Of a stretch of 64,000 bases of DNA, positions 53,701 through 64,000 are shown piece after piece. The stretch's first letter is position 1. Each line of letters begins with the position of its first letter. The stretch is from the NCBI RefSeq assembly GCF_905220365.1, contig NC_061132.1:620001-684000 (forward strand). Reading direction: 5' to 3'. A model generated the notes under the pieces. The model was not told where the DNA came from. It was given only the letters and a program-made list of their open reading frames with translations, and made no database searches. Source of the DNA: Vanessa cardui. Its lineage: Eukaryota > Arthropoda > Insecta > Lepidoptera > Nymphalidae. A program made the position numbers and the translations under genes.

Positions 53701-56700
53701 ACTGATATCTAGACGCAAAGCCGGGGTTCCCCAAGAGTCCGGGAGCTACTAATGCTTGCACTACCTTACCTTGTAAAGTAAAGCGTAAAGTTTTTGATCA
53801 TGCACCTGAACCGTTCACAGTCGTGACAAACCTATGAGGTTATCATAGGATTATGAGAGACATCGATTAGGAAATACACTTGTGTTAGAACACAACGGGA
53901 CGCCTAGTATCTCATTACGTAGGGCTGCCATTGGGGATTCAGAATAAAATCGATCGAATTTAAATTATACGTTTAATTAAGTCATTAACTATAACAACTT
54001 ATTATTTCTAATTGGTTCAATATTAGAACAGAAAGTGAAGATCGGTAGTTAGAATTACATTTAAATAAGATCGAATGATAAAAAACAATCGGCGAATCAC
54101 TGGATGGTCCCTACAGTATGGTAACTCTTGGTAGCGCTCGGTAGTCTTGCGAAACAAAGCAACGACGGTGGCAGCAGGTGGTAGCTTCAAGGAATTCTCA
54201 ATCTCATAAATATTATTGCTCTGACAAATATTGGTAAACTTAAGGTTTTAAAAAGTATTAAGAAAAAGTTTTGTTTAGAGATTGTTTGTCTTTATTATAG
54301 ATATCAAGTTTTTTCGGCCTCGCACCGCTACGGTTCGAGTCTAGAAGTAATGGATTCTCGGTTGGATTGTCGAACGCTATGTGCATTTACAGCTATATCT
54401 TAGTTACAATACTGGGTAAGAAACACTTTTTACGTTAAACTTTTTTTTAAATTATAATTTTACGTTAATTGTATTAAAAATGAAGTAGGATTAATATAGC
54501 CGTTCTGAAGATTATACACATATCACGCACATAATTACTTCTAATACTCATAGATACGCTACTTTGCCTGTAATAATTGTAACATTCAAAAGATATATCA
54601 AAATAGCATACTCCCAGCAACATTTCACAAGTGTGATCATATCCCTTGCTATGCTATATATGCTATGTGTATAAATGTAATATATATTAACATTAGTAGT
54701 GGCCCACGGTGTCAGGCAAAAAAGCAGTTTTGACCTTTCTTGGAGCTCAAGTTTGCTTCATACCAAATTTCATCAAATTCGATTCGGACAGACAGATACT
54801 CTGAGTTACTTTCACATTCATAATATTAATACAGAGTAGAGATAATATAGATTGACGTTTGGCTTTGGATTTATTATTTAAAAGATGCGATTAGACTAGA
54901 GATATGTTTTCCTGTGATATTACTGTTTGGATAATCATAGTTCGAATACTATTTCTTTCAGTAATATGTACAGTATTTGGACTGATTGCCGAGATAAACG
55001 TAGGCGTGGAGCTGTCTGTGCGGATGTCATCAAGAATGTCACAATTCGTATCCACTTGTGACGTTCTCGTCGTGGTCATAACAGCCGGCGCCGGAGTTTA
55101 CGGAGCACCGAAGAGAATGAGAAATATGCTCAAATTTATGGAGAGCGTCGCTTCCGTAAGCACCTGTACAGTTTATCAATTATATCAATGTTAATCATAA
55201 ATTTATCCGGCTCTATCAAAAATTAAACCAGCAATAGATAAAGCTTTGAAACGACAGTCTTTTGTTTAAATTTGAAAAGAGGTGAAGTTGGGATTTATGT
55301 AATAATTATAATTAAGAAAGACAACGTTAAAAAGTTAGTGGTTGGGCTTTGTGCCTAAATGGGTGGATTATTCATCACATATTCAGAGTCAGCTACTGGC
55401 ACAAGGGACATAATATATTAATTGAAAAAGTCGGTGGCATAGGAACTGCCTAAAATATCTCACGGCCATAATGCCTGTGAGCAGTGGTGACCAGTTAGCA
55501 CCTGGTGACCTATTTGCCGGTCTATATAGATGTTAAAAAAGTACTAGGAGAACATAATAGAAGGGAAGTTACTTTCATTTAGGTGGACAACAGTATCGGC
55601 GCCCACTACTCGCTCGTAACGGAACGCAAACTATGCGCCATTCTACTGGCCATCCTCATCTTCTTCTCTGTGTTGATTGCGGATGACTTCTGTTTTTACG
55701 CATTGCAAGCAAAGAAAGTGGATAGACAATGTAAGTTATAGATTTAATATTTTTTAAGGGGACGACTTCTAGATCATCTTAGATCCAAGGAGGATTAAAA
55801 TCAGTCCAGTGGTTTAAAGCTGAAAGGGTTATAGGCAAACATTCAGATAAAGTAACTTTCGCATTTACAATATTGGTACAGATTGTTGCTAAACTACTAT
55901 GCGATAAGTTTGACAATGCATAAGATCGCAATTTAGAACATAAAAGAAGTAAGACACTCCTGAATAACTTCTCTACGTATGGGCACAAAAATGAACCTCG
56001 ATCTTTTTTCCCGTTCTAATAATCCGATGGAATGGCGACATGTCCGGAGAGATAGGAAACCGCAGATTTTACACGACAAAGCACGAGAACGTAACGTTCC
56101 TGCGAGGTCTTTAGCGTAACTATTTACATGGCTAAAGAGTCAGTCTATTGTACAACAACAACAACAACAACAACAACAACAGCCTGTAATTTGCCACTGC
56201 TGGGCTAAGGCCTTCTCCTCTCCCTTTTTTAGGAGAAGGTTCGGAACATATTCCACCACGCTGTTCTAATGCGGTTTGGTGGTATCAAATAACATCACTC
56301 GTAAAAATAACTTACTCTTGTATTCCAGGGGATGTGGTCACAAACTACATCGGCTTCTATCTCCTGTGGTACGTCGTGATGATACTGGAATTGCAGTTCG
56401 CTTTCACTGCTCTGTCCGTGCGAGCGCGTTTTCAAGCTGTTAACGACGCGCTATCATTAACTGCAAGACATATCTCAGTACCAGGTAACAGGAACAACTC
56501 AAACTAAAACTCAAACTCAAATTACTTTAAAATAAAACTAGCTATAACGGATTTGAATCGCGTATATTAATTATTCACTTTCTTAATGCTGGTCAAATTA
56601 AACACTATCACCGGTTCCTGACCTGTGAAGATACGGCGAAGGAAACTCAGCGGTTTTCTTCTGTCATATTCATTAAAAACATATTATATATGACTAAAAA

Positions 56701-59700
56701 TAGACGTTTTAATTCAAATCAATTCATCAATCATTTCATTCATTCAATTTCAAGGTGTTCTATCAATCATACTTCCACGAACCCGCATTGGAATAGTGTG
56801 GTGGAATATGTTCCAAACTTTCTCTTTAATGGGAGAGGAGGCCTTAGGCCACCAGTGGTAAATTCACAGGCTTTACTACACACTTTACTTTATCAATCAT
56901 AAATTCAACAAAAACAATACAAACATTCAACATCTTCAACATACAAACATTCCTTCACAACATCTGCTAAAGCTTCTGCTTTAAGTTATATAGAATAGAG
57001 GAGTAAAGAGATACCATATACTGGTCCATGACGTACTTTGGAAAATATAATACGAATGGATTTTTGTTCGTGTCATATAGATAGGTGAACTGACAAATTT
57101 GTTATGTAGTGATAAGTGGTCACCAAGCCTGCTGGAGTATCTCCGCTCTACGACACGCACACATATGATTTTGACGACCTCTGTGGTCGAGTGGTGTGTA
57201 CACCGGTTTTCATGGGTACGCCACTCTGAGGTCCCGGGTTCGATTCCCGGCCGAGTCGATGTAGATTACCATTAGTTTTCTATATTTTATCTTGGGTCTG
57301 GGTGTTTGTGGTACCGTCGTTACTTCTGATTTCCATAACACAAGTGCTACTTAAATTGGGATCAGAGTAATGTATGTGATGTTGTCTCATATTTATTTAT
57401 TTATTTATTTATTTATTTATATAAATATATATATAGCAAGTGTTTTCTAGAAACCCGCTTGTCTTATTCCAGTTGAAAAGATCAAAGATCCAACGCCGCT
57501 GAACATCTTCGCTATCCGAGTGGCCGCGGAGTCGCGTCGGTGCGCCAACAATGTCAGTTTGCTTGTCGACACGATGCCTGGGAAGGAACATGCTGTTATA
57601 ATACGAAATGCTGGTTGGTTATACGTTAAAATAAAGCCAAATAGGAATACTAAGTATGGTTATGATCTGGATATCGTGATTGGGCAAAGCAAATCAAATC
57701 AAAATAAACTGTATTAAAGTAGGCTTTGACAAGCAATTTTGAATCGTCATTTAACAATTAAGTGAAGCTAACACATCTTAAGAAAGTAGATTCTGTCGAG
57801 AAAAATCGGCAAGAAACTCAGTAGTTACTCTTTTTCAACATATAAAAAATACAGTTAGTTAAGTACAATTATATATGTATGTATCCTGCCTGGAAGATAA
57901 CATTTATTAACTCCACGCTTTTTATCACCTATAAAATCTTGTATCGAATAATATGCCTTTTTACCAATGTATTTTTTACAAAAGATTTGAATTTACAAAA
58001 GTTAAAAGTGACTGTCAATGTATCTTCTGGCCCAAGAGACAATACCTCTTAGCGCCTAAGGTGCTTTGGCGATTTACTGGATGGTAAATATTTCTTACAG
58101 CACCAATGTCCATTAGTGGTGTTGATCACATAACATCAAATGCTACAAATGTACCTGATCTTTCTGATTTTAATTAACAATTATAAGGCATAATAGTCAT
58201 GCCTCATTGATGTGCCACCTTGAGACCTTGGTAAATTATAACCTTGGTGCCTGTTACCCTGGCTCACTCAGGAATGCAACCGGAATAAAATATACAAGAT
58301 AAATAAGTTAATTTTTTATGCCTGTAAATGTGATCAAGAAGAATGGATCGTAACACCTTTGTTTGTATTTATTTATACAGTGAAGTTCTGTTCATAAAAA
58401 TATTTTTTTTCTAGTAAGCAAAGAACCAAAGCTGGTGGTACCACCCTGTGAAGCGATCAGACGCCTAGCCTGCCTCCACGGCGCCCTCTGTAACGTCGTG
58501 CACCGCATCGACAACAGCTACGGCCTACCGCTGATTGTGATCCTCATATCAACACTCTTGCACTTAATTGTGACACCGTACTTCCTTATTATGGAAATTA
58601 GTAAGTAGTATTATGTTTATTTATGTTTTGATTTTATATATTAATAGTCCAAGGACACAGGTTTAGGGTTTTCTGAATTTTCATATATATCGTTGAATCG
58701 TTGAATGATTCTACTATATGTCATGTGATGATACCATAATCAGTGCTTTTTGTACAAAAAAAAAAGTTTCCGCACTCCATCTTTTGCTTAGGAAAGGTTT
58801 GAAATAGCTGTCTCAACTACACGCCCTATGAAGCAGGTTGAGCAAGTGCAAGTTGTGAAAATGTCCGCTAGATGTCGTGAATAGCTTATAAATATTCAAA
58901 ACCTGGAGAAGCCTACTTGCTTAAATATTTTGTTAAGATTAAGAATACATTTATTTATTTAATTTTAATAATAAGCTGAGATGGCCCAGCGGTTAGAACG
59001 CGTGCATCTTAAACGATGATATCAGGGTCAAACTCAGGCAAGCACCATTATATATTATATGTACTTATTTTGTGTTTATAATTCATCTCATGCCGCCGTC
59101 ACCGCCGAGGTGAAGGAAAACATGGTCAGGAATCCTGCATATGTCTAATTTCATCGAAATTCTGCAGCACGTACATTCCACCAACTCGCATTGGAACAGT
59201 GTAGTGGAATACGTTCAAAACCCTCTCCTTAATGAGAGAGGAGGCCTTAGCCCAGCAGTGGGAACAGGCTGTTACTTTTTTTTTTTTATGCTTTCAAGTT
59301 GAAATCAAGTAGAAATTTCTTTCAAACGTTTTTTTTTTATTTTGATTGGATCTGAGCTACTAGTAGTCAGCATTTTATTCTTGAGTGTTTAACACATAAA
59401 GGCGCATACTAGCCATTATATAAGCAAAGAAAATTTAAAATACGCAAAAAAAAACTGCCCAAAATTTAGAATAAAACTGAAGATACACGGGGACCCAATC
59501 GATAGGTGTTGGTGTCCCCCAGACACTTGGGCCAACCTGTATATATATTATGTACATGATATTTTCAATCCAAAAAAGATTTTAAACAAATAAAATTATA
59601 ATAAAAGTTTGTCATGACACATTATTATTGATTTATGTTATTACAGTTGTGTCGACACATCGGATACATTTCTTGGTGCTGCAGTTCTTGTGGTGTGCCA

Positions 59701-61208
59701 CGCATATTATCCGGATGTTCGTTGTTGTAGAGCCTTGCCATTATACTATCACTGAGGTAAGTTTTTTTGTTGTAGTTGTAGTTTGGCAAGCACCGTTGTT
59801 TCATGTGCTTAATTTGTCTTTATAATTCATCTCGTGAAGTGCGGTGAAGCAAAATATCGCGAGGAAACCTGCATGTGACAAATTTCATAGAAATTCTATG
59901 TATGTTCCAAAAAACGTTCTCCACAAAGGGAGAGGAAGCCTTTAGCCCAGCAGTGGGAATTTATAGGCTGTTGTTGTTTGTTGTTGTTGATAATCTATAT
60001 ATGATGTAATATTATATGATGATTTGTCTTCTACGTTGCCATTCATCGAAAAACTTCAACTCTAGTAGTCGCACGCAACGATGCTCGTGTCTTAGGGTAT
60101 TGGTTGTCTTATTGGACATAAAAAGTAGCCTATCCTTTCTTGGAGTTCAAGTTGGCTTCAAAACAAATTTCAACAAATTCGGTTCAGTGGTTTGGTAGTG
60201 AAAGAGCGACAGAATTCCTTTCACATTTACTATATTAGTATGGATTAACTTTTAAATTTCCCATACACCAGGGTAAGAGGACTGAGGAGCTGGTCTGTCG
60301 TCTGATGACGTCAACGCCGTCTACCGGCATGCTGCCATCACGGCTGGAGCTCTTCTCGCGTCAACTGATGCTGCAATCAGTTAGCTACAGTCCTATGGGG
60401 ATGTGCACGCTTGATAGACCCTTAGTGGCATCTGTAAGTTTTCTTTTGACAATAGATTTGGAGCTATTAATGATAGGAAAACTCATTTCATACAGACCTA
60501 TTGTCTACGGGCGGTGATGACCACTTACCATCAAGTGGCTCACATTTTCGTCTGCCAATCAATAGCACAAAAAAAACAAAGCATTTATAAATAACTGTCA
60601 AAATGCCTGAAATATCTATTGACTTCTTGGAACCCAATCTGTGGTTTCTGGTTCATATTTGAGCACTTTCCCAGCTACATAAGTAAAAATACAAATTGTT
60701 ATTTAACTTTATGACTTTATTGAATGACTATGATGGATGGATTTTGACGACCTCTGTGGTTGAGCGGTTTTCATGGGTACGCCACTCTGAGGTCCCGGGT
60801 TCGATTCCCGGCCGAGTCGATGTAGATAGGTTTATTAGTTTTCTATGTCGTCTGGGGTCTGGGTGTTTGTGGTACCTTCGTTACTTCTGATTTTCCATAA
60901 CACAAGTGCTTTAGCTACTTACATTGGGATCAAAGTAATGTATGTGATGTTGTCCAATATTTATTATGATGATTATCAACGTTATTTAAAATAATATTTC
61001 GTTGATTAAAGTTTCCTTAAAATACATTGTGAGGTTATTATATATTTTCTCAGTTATATAACTTCTTGATTTGTCTCAGATTATTGTTAGCCTAATATTT
61101 AAATTGTTCTCGCAAATTTTCAATTTATAATATTTGTTATTTCAGGTACTGGGAGCAGTGACCACATATCTAGTCATATTAATACAATTCCAAAGATACG
61201 ATGCCTAA
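50721..61208 (+). CDS. Gustatory receptor, 11 exons, 503 aa, probably Gr43a/sugar-type
   Basis: Seven-transmembrane ligand-gated channel of the insect GR family, acting in chemosensory neurons or as an internal nutrient sensor. Exons: 50721-50817, 52534-52652, 54301-54415, 54941-55155, 55583-55730, 56329-56484, 57473-57613, 58415-58600, 59647-59756, 60272-60433, 61146-61208. All have GT/AG borders and join in frame (1512 nt). The N-terminus has an acidic stretch (about 33-60), then FFGLAPLRF (76-84), a motif seen near the start of sugar/fructose GRs. Membrane segments lie at about 97-125, 146-166, 200-219, 235-262, 367-390, 400-421 and 484-501. The C-terminal TTYLVILIQF is the GR family signature, and CTLDRPLVAS before it fits the Gr43a group. 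Introns 9 and 10 are phase 0, as is usual for GR C-termini. Exons 3-11 are firm; exons 1-2 rest on phase and splice sites. The fructose-receptor assignment is a guess at clade level. Confidence 0.88.
51100..51395 (+). repeat. Repeat B, near-complete, in receptor intron 1
   Basis: From TTTACTTGGTGGTGTAAGG to CTTCCGCCAACCTAT, with a 15-bp insertion near 51205. Confidence 0.82.
51723..51905 (+). repeat. Repeat F copy 2, in receptor intron 1
   Basis: Partner of 3043-3230: 'tctatatatacaaatatg', 'agttactgtataaata', 'gaatcgcaattccgatcc', 'gtcaccagtggaggc'. Confidence 0.6.
52265..52430 (-). repeat. Repeat B, 3' half, inverted, in receptor intron 1
   Basis: 'ttggcggacgagcatatg', 'ggtaagtggtcac', 'ccaccaaccttgagagc', 'cccttgtgcctatag'. 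Confidence 0.75.
54690..54840 (-). repeat. Repeat G, inverted, in receptor intron 3
   Basis: 'gtcaggcaaaaaagc', 'tttcttggagctcaag', 'ccaaatttcatcaaatt', 'tttcacattcataata'. Confidence 0.65.
55335..55540 (+). repeat. Repeat B, degenerate, in receptor intron 4
   Basis: 'gtggttgggctttgtgcc', 'actggcacaagggacat', 'gtggtgaccagtta', 'cctggtgacctattt'. Confidence 0.6.
56150..56288 (-). mobile_element. SINE-A 3' fragment with (CAA)n tail, in receptor intron 5
   Basis: Nine CAA units complement the GTTGTTGTTG tail, followed by the SINE 3' half only; ends about 40 bp before exon 6. Confidence 0.82.
56500..56930. mobile_element. LINE-D 3' end (-) hit by Penelope-like and SINE-A fragments, in receptor intron 6
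   Basis: The LINE tail complement CTCAAACTCAAATTAC is followed at about 56530-56573 by the Penelope end module ('aactagctataacgg', 'cgcgtatattaatta'), then the LINE continues ('actatcaccggttcc', 'aactcagcgg'). At 56770-56890 a SINE-A 3' part sits between two TATCAATCAT words, a likely target duplication. Three insertions in 430 bp. Confidence 0.7.
57166..57432 (+). mobile_element. SINE-C, full length, with ATTT repeat tail, in receptor intron 6
   Basis: GACGACCTCTGTGGTCGAGTGG, GGTTCGATTCCCGGCCGAGTC, 'tctgggtgtttgtgg', 'atgtgatgttgtctca', then eight ATTT units and AT repeats. Ends about 40 bp before exon 7. Confidence 0.85.
57688..58010 (-). mobile_element. LINE-E 3' end, in receptor intron 7
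   Basis: The tail complement AATCAAATCAAAATAAAC, then the 3' UTR block in reverse. 58015-58290 next to it holds decayed repeat B pieces in both orientations. Confidence 0.75.
58973..59285 (+). mobile_element. SINE-A, in receptor intron 8
   Basis: 'gctgag' head variant, B box damaged (GGGTCAAACTC), a small tandem expansion 'gccgccgtcaccgccg', tail GGCTGTTACTTTT. Confidence 0.85.
59783..59992 (+). mobile_element. SINE-A without head, in receptor intron 9
   Basis: Starts at 'ggcaagcaccg' after the B box and has an internal deletion near 59900. Tail GGCTGTTGTTGTTTGTTG. It begins only about 27 bp after the exon 9 donor. Confidence 0.8.
60100..60242 (-). repeat. Repeat G, inverted, in receptor intron 9
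   Basis: 'cctatcctttcttggag', 'aaatttcaacaaattcgg', 'ttcacatttactata'; ends some 30 bp before exon 10. Confidence 0.65.
60480..60965 (+). repeat. Repeat B end and SINE-C, in receptor intron 10
   Basis: 60480-60562: 'gatgaccacttaccatca' and 'ttcgtctgccaatc'. 60738-60965: SINE-C with a 10-bp deletion in the A-box part, intact GGTTCGATTCCCGG, ending 'gtgatgttgtccaata'. Confidence 0.75.
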
Positions 61209-61282
61209 TTTATGATAATAATTATTTCACTCTGACAATTCTTTTATTGAATTTTAACAACACCGAATTTATCCGAACTGTG

Positions 61283-61578
61283 TAACTTGGTGGTAGGGCT
61301 CTGTGCACGCCCGTCTGGGTACGTATCACCCACTCATCAATTATTCTACCGCTAAACTACAGTACTCAGTATTTTTGTGTTCCGGTTTAAAGGGTGAGTG
61401 AACCAGAGTAACTACAGGCACAAGGGACATAACTTTCTTCCAATCTTAGTTTCCAAGTTTGGTGGCACATTGACGATATATGGAATAGATACTATTTTTT
61501 ACAGAGTCATTGTCTATGGGTGATGGTGACCATTCATCAGGTTGCACATATGCTCGTCCGCCAACCTATACTATAAAG
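61283..61578 (+). repeat. Repeat B, near-complete, 75 bp after the receptor stop
   Basis: From AACTTGGTGGTAGGGCTC to CTCGTCCGCCAACCTATAC. It lies where the receptor 3' UTR should be; no AATAAA is seen between stop and repeat, so the mRNA may read into it. Confidence 0.8.
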
Positions 61579-63524
61579 AAAAAGAAATCAGTTCCTTAAA
61601 AATAAATTCCAACTTTTTTTAGTATATTATTTATTTGTTGTATAAAGTCAGTTATTTACTTTGGAGTCCTATATTGGGATATAAATGTATATTGTGCTTG
61701 TGAAATAAAACCGATCTCTAAATCGATGTAGGTTCTCACAAGCAATTTTGAATCGTCATTTTCAAGATTAAATTAAATTTAGTCACAGTCAGATTTACGT
61801 TTTTCAGACACTTGCTAACAACTCAGATATACCCTACCAATCTTAGTTTATTTATACAAAACTATTCCATTTACCTACTTGTATTCCCATTTTTAGTTCC
61901 TATAAGTTAGTTCTTTAAGCTAAGTTCGGGCTAGTAACTTTTTGCCGCTTTCTAAAATTAATTATTTGTTAAATCACGCATCATCTTAAATTTTCCGCAC
62001 ATGGATGCTTGGTGCTCATCTGATTTTATCCCATAATCACTGGCACAAAAATCGGCTTATTATCGGCTTACTAGCTATGTCCGCAAGATTGTGGGCAAAA
62101 GGTACTTCTTATTACATCACCTATCTATATACCAGTGAAATTTCCGTCGTATTTACTTATCAGTCATGACATGTGACAGTACGTGAACATGACATAATTA
62201 AATTAATCTTTGGTTAATAATTAAAATAACTTCTTCATCATTTCTCCATTTATTTAGTACCTAACGTTAAATTTTATTTTTTTAATAAATAACATTACAT
62301 AAGATATTTCAAATTTTACTTTTCTCTTGTGATAAGCTAGTTTTCTTGCAAATAACTTTATTTCCAACCGCGGTTCGCTAATGTTTCCTGAATTACGAAC
62401 TGACGGACTAAATTATACAAACCAATTCGTAGCTATGTGAAATCAGACGAGTCGCCAGCTTTATATAAAGGCAATGATTCCTTTTGTCTCGTCTGACAAA
62501 CTTTTCAACATTACTCGAATCGGGAACTTTATTAGGCGACTATTTGGACAAAATGTAAATGTCCCAGAACTATCGGAATGAAGTGGCGTATAAATTAAGA
62601 GAACGGTTACTACCGGTCTTCGTAACTTGAACAGTTCGACTCGATGTTAGTTTAATTTGCAGCACATACGGTCCAAGAAGATGATGTAATGAAATAATAT
62701 CTATTAGGCCATCAATCAATTCAAACAATATTTTTTCATGTCAAAACCCTTAGGCAAAGACAGATTTGGTATAAACGTAACCACTCAATAGTTGCTTTCA
62801 TATATGTACATAACATTTCCAAAATATTAGAAGCACTATGTTATTTATAACAATATAATAACTATGACTTTAATGTCGAGTTCATTGGTATTTAGGTGTG
62901 GATGTAGAATCCTGAACAGGATGATGATGCGTGTATACAAAAATAAATTATACAACAGGCATTCTAATTTACTTAAGAGTTAATACATTTAAATGAGAAA
63001 TAAAGTATCACTTAAGAGATTATGAAAAAATGAAATATCGTTAAAACATAGATTCGAAAGTAATGATTTTGTTAACTTTTTATTCTAAAAAATTAGCATA
63101 TTAATAACTTGTACGAATATTAAATATTACAGTTGTAGTAACAATAGCTATTAAACCGAGTCATGAATTGGTATCTGTATAATCGATCAATACATTCCTA
63201 TTTACTTTTGACATTCACACCATGTTGTAAATAGTCTGTCAGAGATCAGAGAGATCTGTTCATCTGTTCATTACCTTTTTGGTGGATACAGGGCCTTAGT
63301 GGAAGGTGGCGTTCGAGTGTGAATGGCGATTAGCGTGTGAATGCAACCAGCCGTGTACAGGCAGAATAAAAACCCAAGCTACGATAGAAGCGGACAATAA
63401 GAGAATAGCTTAACTTCCCACGAATATTTCCATCAGCCTACATACAAACCGACATGAAAAACGTGTTCTCTTACTAAACAAGTACTCATGAATTCAATTA
63501 CTTTTTTCAATTTCTGCTCTCCTG
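61579..63524. other. No gene recognised
   Basis: Mostly AT-rich. 61720-61800 has a LINE-E trace ('acaagcaattttgaatcgtc'). 62400-62660 and 63290-63420 are less AT-rich and look single-copy but carry no open frame or motif I can name. Confidence 0.45.
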
Positions 63525-63808
63525 GTATTTCGTTGGTGGGCTTTGTAAACGTCCGTCAGGGTGGGTACCACACTCACTCGTCAGATATTCTGATGACACA
63601 CAGGAATGCTTAGTATAGTTGTGTTCCAGCTTGAAGGCTAAGTGAGTAGGTGTAATTTAAGGCTCATGGAACATAACATATAATTATGTTCCAAAAGTTC
63701 CAAAATATGTTATTTAAGGAATGATTGATATATCATACAGTACAAATATCTATGGGTAGTAACTTCTTACTCAGGTGGTAAATTTGCCAGGTCACCTGTC
63801 TACATGAA
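63525..63808 (+). repeat. Repeat B, degenerate
   Basis: 'cgttggtgggctttg', 'gtgggtaccacactc', 'gttgtgttccagcttg', 'ggaacataacata', 'ctcaggtggtaaatttgcc'. Confidence 0.65.
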
Positions 63809-63969
63809 AATAAAACCTAAAAGTTAATTATGATTTATAATATCGACTAATCGTAGCATTGACTGATCAGTCACGAACCGCCAGGCGTTAGAAGCACAAA
63901 AAATATAAAGTGCTAATATTTTAATTAAGCCTTATCTTCGTGTCTGATGTTTGCTGGTAGTAAAATAAA

Positions 63970-64000
63970 GTAACAGCCTGTAAATTTCTTACTGAAGGGA
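63970..64000 (-). mobile_element. SINE-A tail, cut by the window end
   Basis: AGTAACAGCCTGTAAATTTC is the complement of the SINE-A 3' end; the rest lies beyond the window. Confidence 0.75.

Noticed and set aside
57388..57432. ATTT tandem units as an independent microsatellite
   Set aside because: It directly follows the SINE-C 3' end and is better seen as its tail.
1..64000. CRISPR array, operon or bacterial origin for any part
   Set aside because: No regularly spaced repeats with unique spacers; genes have introns, TOP start and eukaryotic SINEs throughout.

Overview
The window is animal nuclear DNA, almost certainly from a butterfly or moth and probably a nymphalid. It is AT-rich, introns are short with GT/AG borders, and the few genes sit in dense interspersed repeats. 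These include tRNA-derived SINEs, CR1-like LINE 3' ends with short tandem tails, a mariner, Penelope-like fragments and several unnamed families common in lepidopteran genomes. The species call is an inference from repeat style and gene content; I have run no search.

Layout. 1-15.4 kb is gene-poor repeat territory with one mariner (9551-10812) carrying an open 334-residue transposase, and one 387-bp near-perfect palindrome (13089-13475). 15.4-18.2 kb is the ribosomal protein P2 gene (RpLP2): a TOP-type non-coding first exon, three coding exons, and an intron in the 3' UTR. Its second and third introns each carry a C/D-box snoRNA-like sequence with the same 28S rRNA guide, each ending about 70 nt before the 3' splice site. 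21.1-37.4 kb holds a tandem array of four intronless classical short-chain dehydrogenases, all on +. Three are intact (249, 249, 247 aa); the second is broken exactly in the YxxxK active site. Each has GATAAG motifs about 170-190 bp before the start codon. The array has been stretched by insertions, notably a 3.39-kb DNA transposon (25832-29223) with terminal inverted repeats and an ATAT target duplication, sitting in an older repeat and itself hit by a LINE. 37.5-50.6 kb is again repeats without a supported gene. 50.7-61.2 kb is an 11-exon gustatory receptor on + (503 aa when joined, every splice in phase, TTYLVILIQF at the C-terminus), whose introns are mostly filled with repeat copies. 61.2-64 kb has repeats and no recognised gene.

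The genes do not form one pathway. The most interesting points are the paired snoRNAs of RpLP2, the SDR array with its shared promoter module and signs of gene conversion, the long hairpin, the nested DNA transposon, and the small Penelope-like insertions with clear target-site duplications. Repeat families are named here by letter for cross-reference: SINE-A and SINE-C (tRNA-derived), LINE-D and LINE-E, repeat B, F, G, H and I (class unknown).
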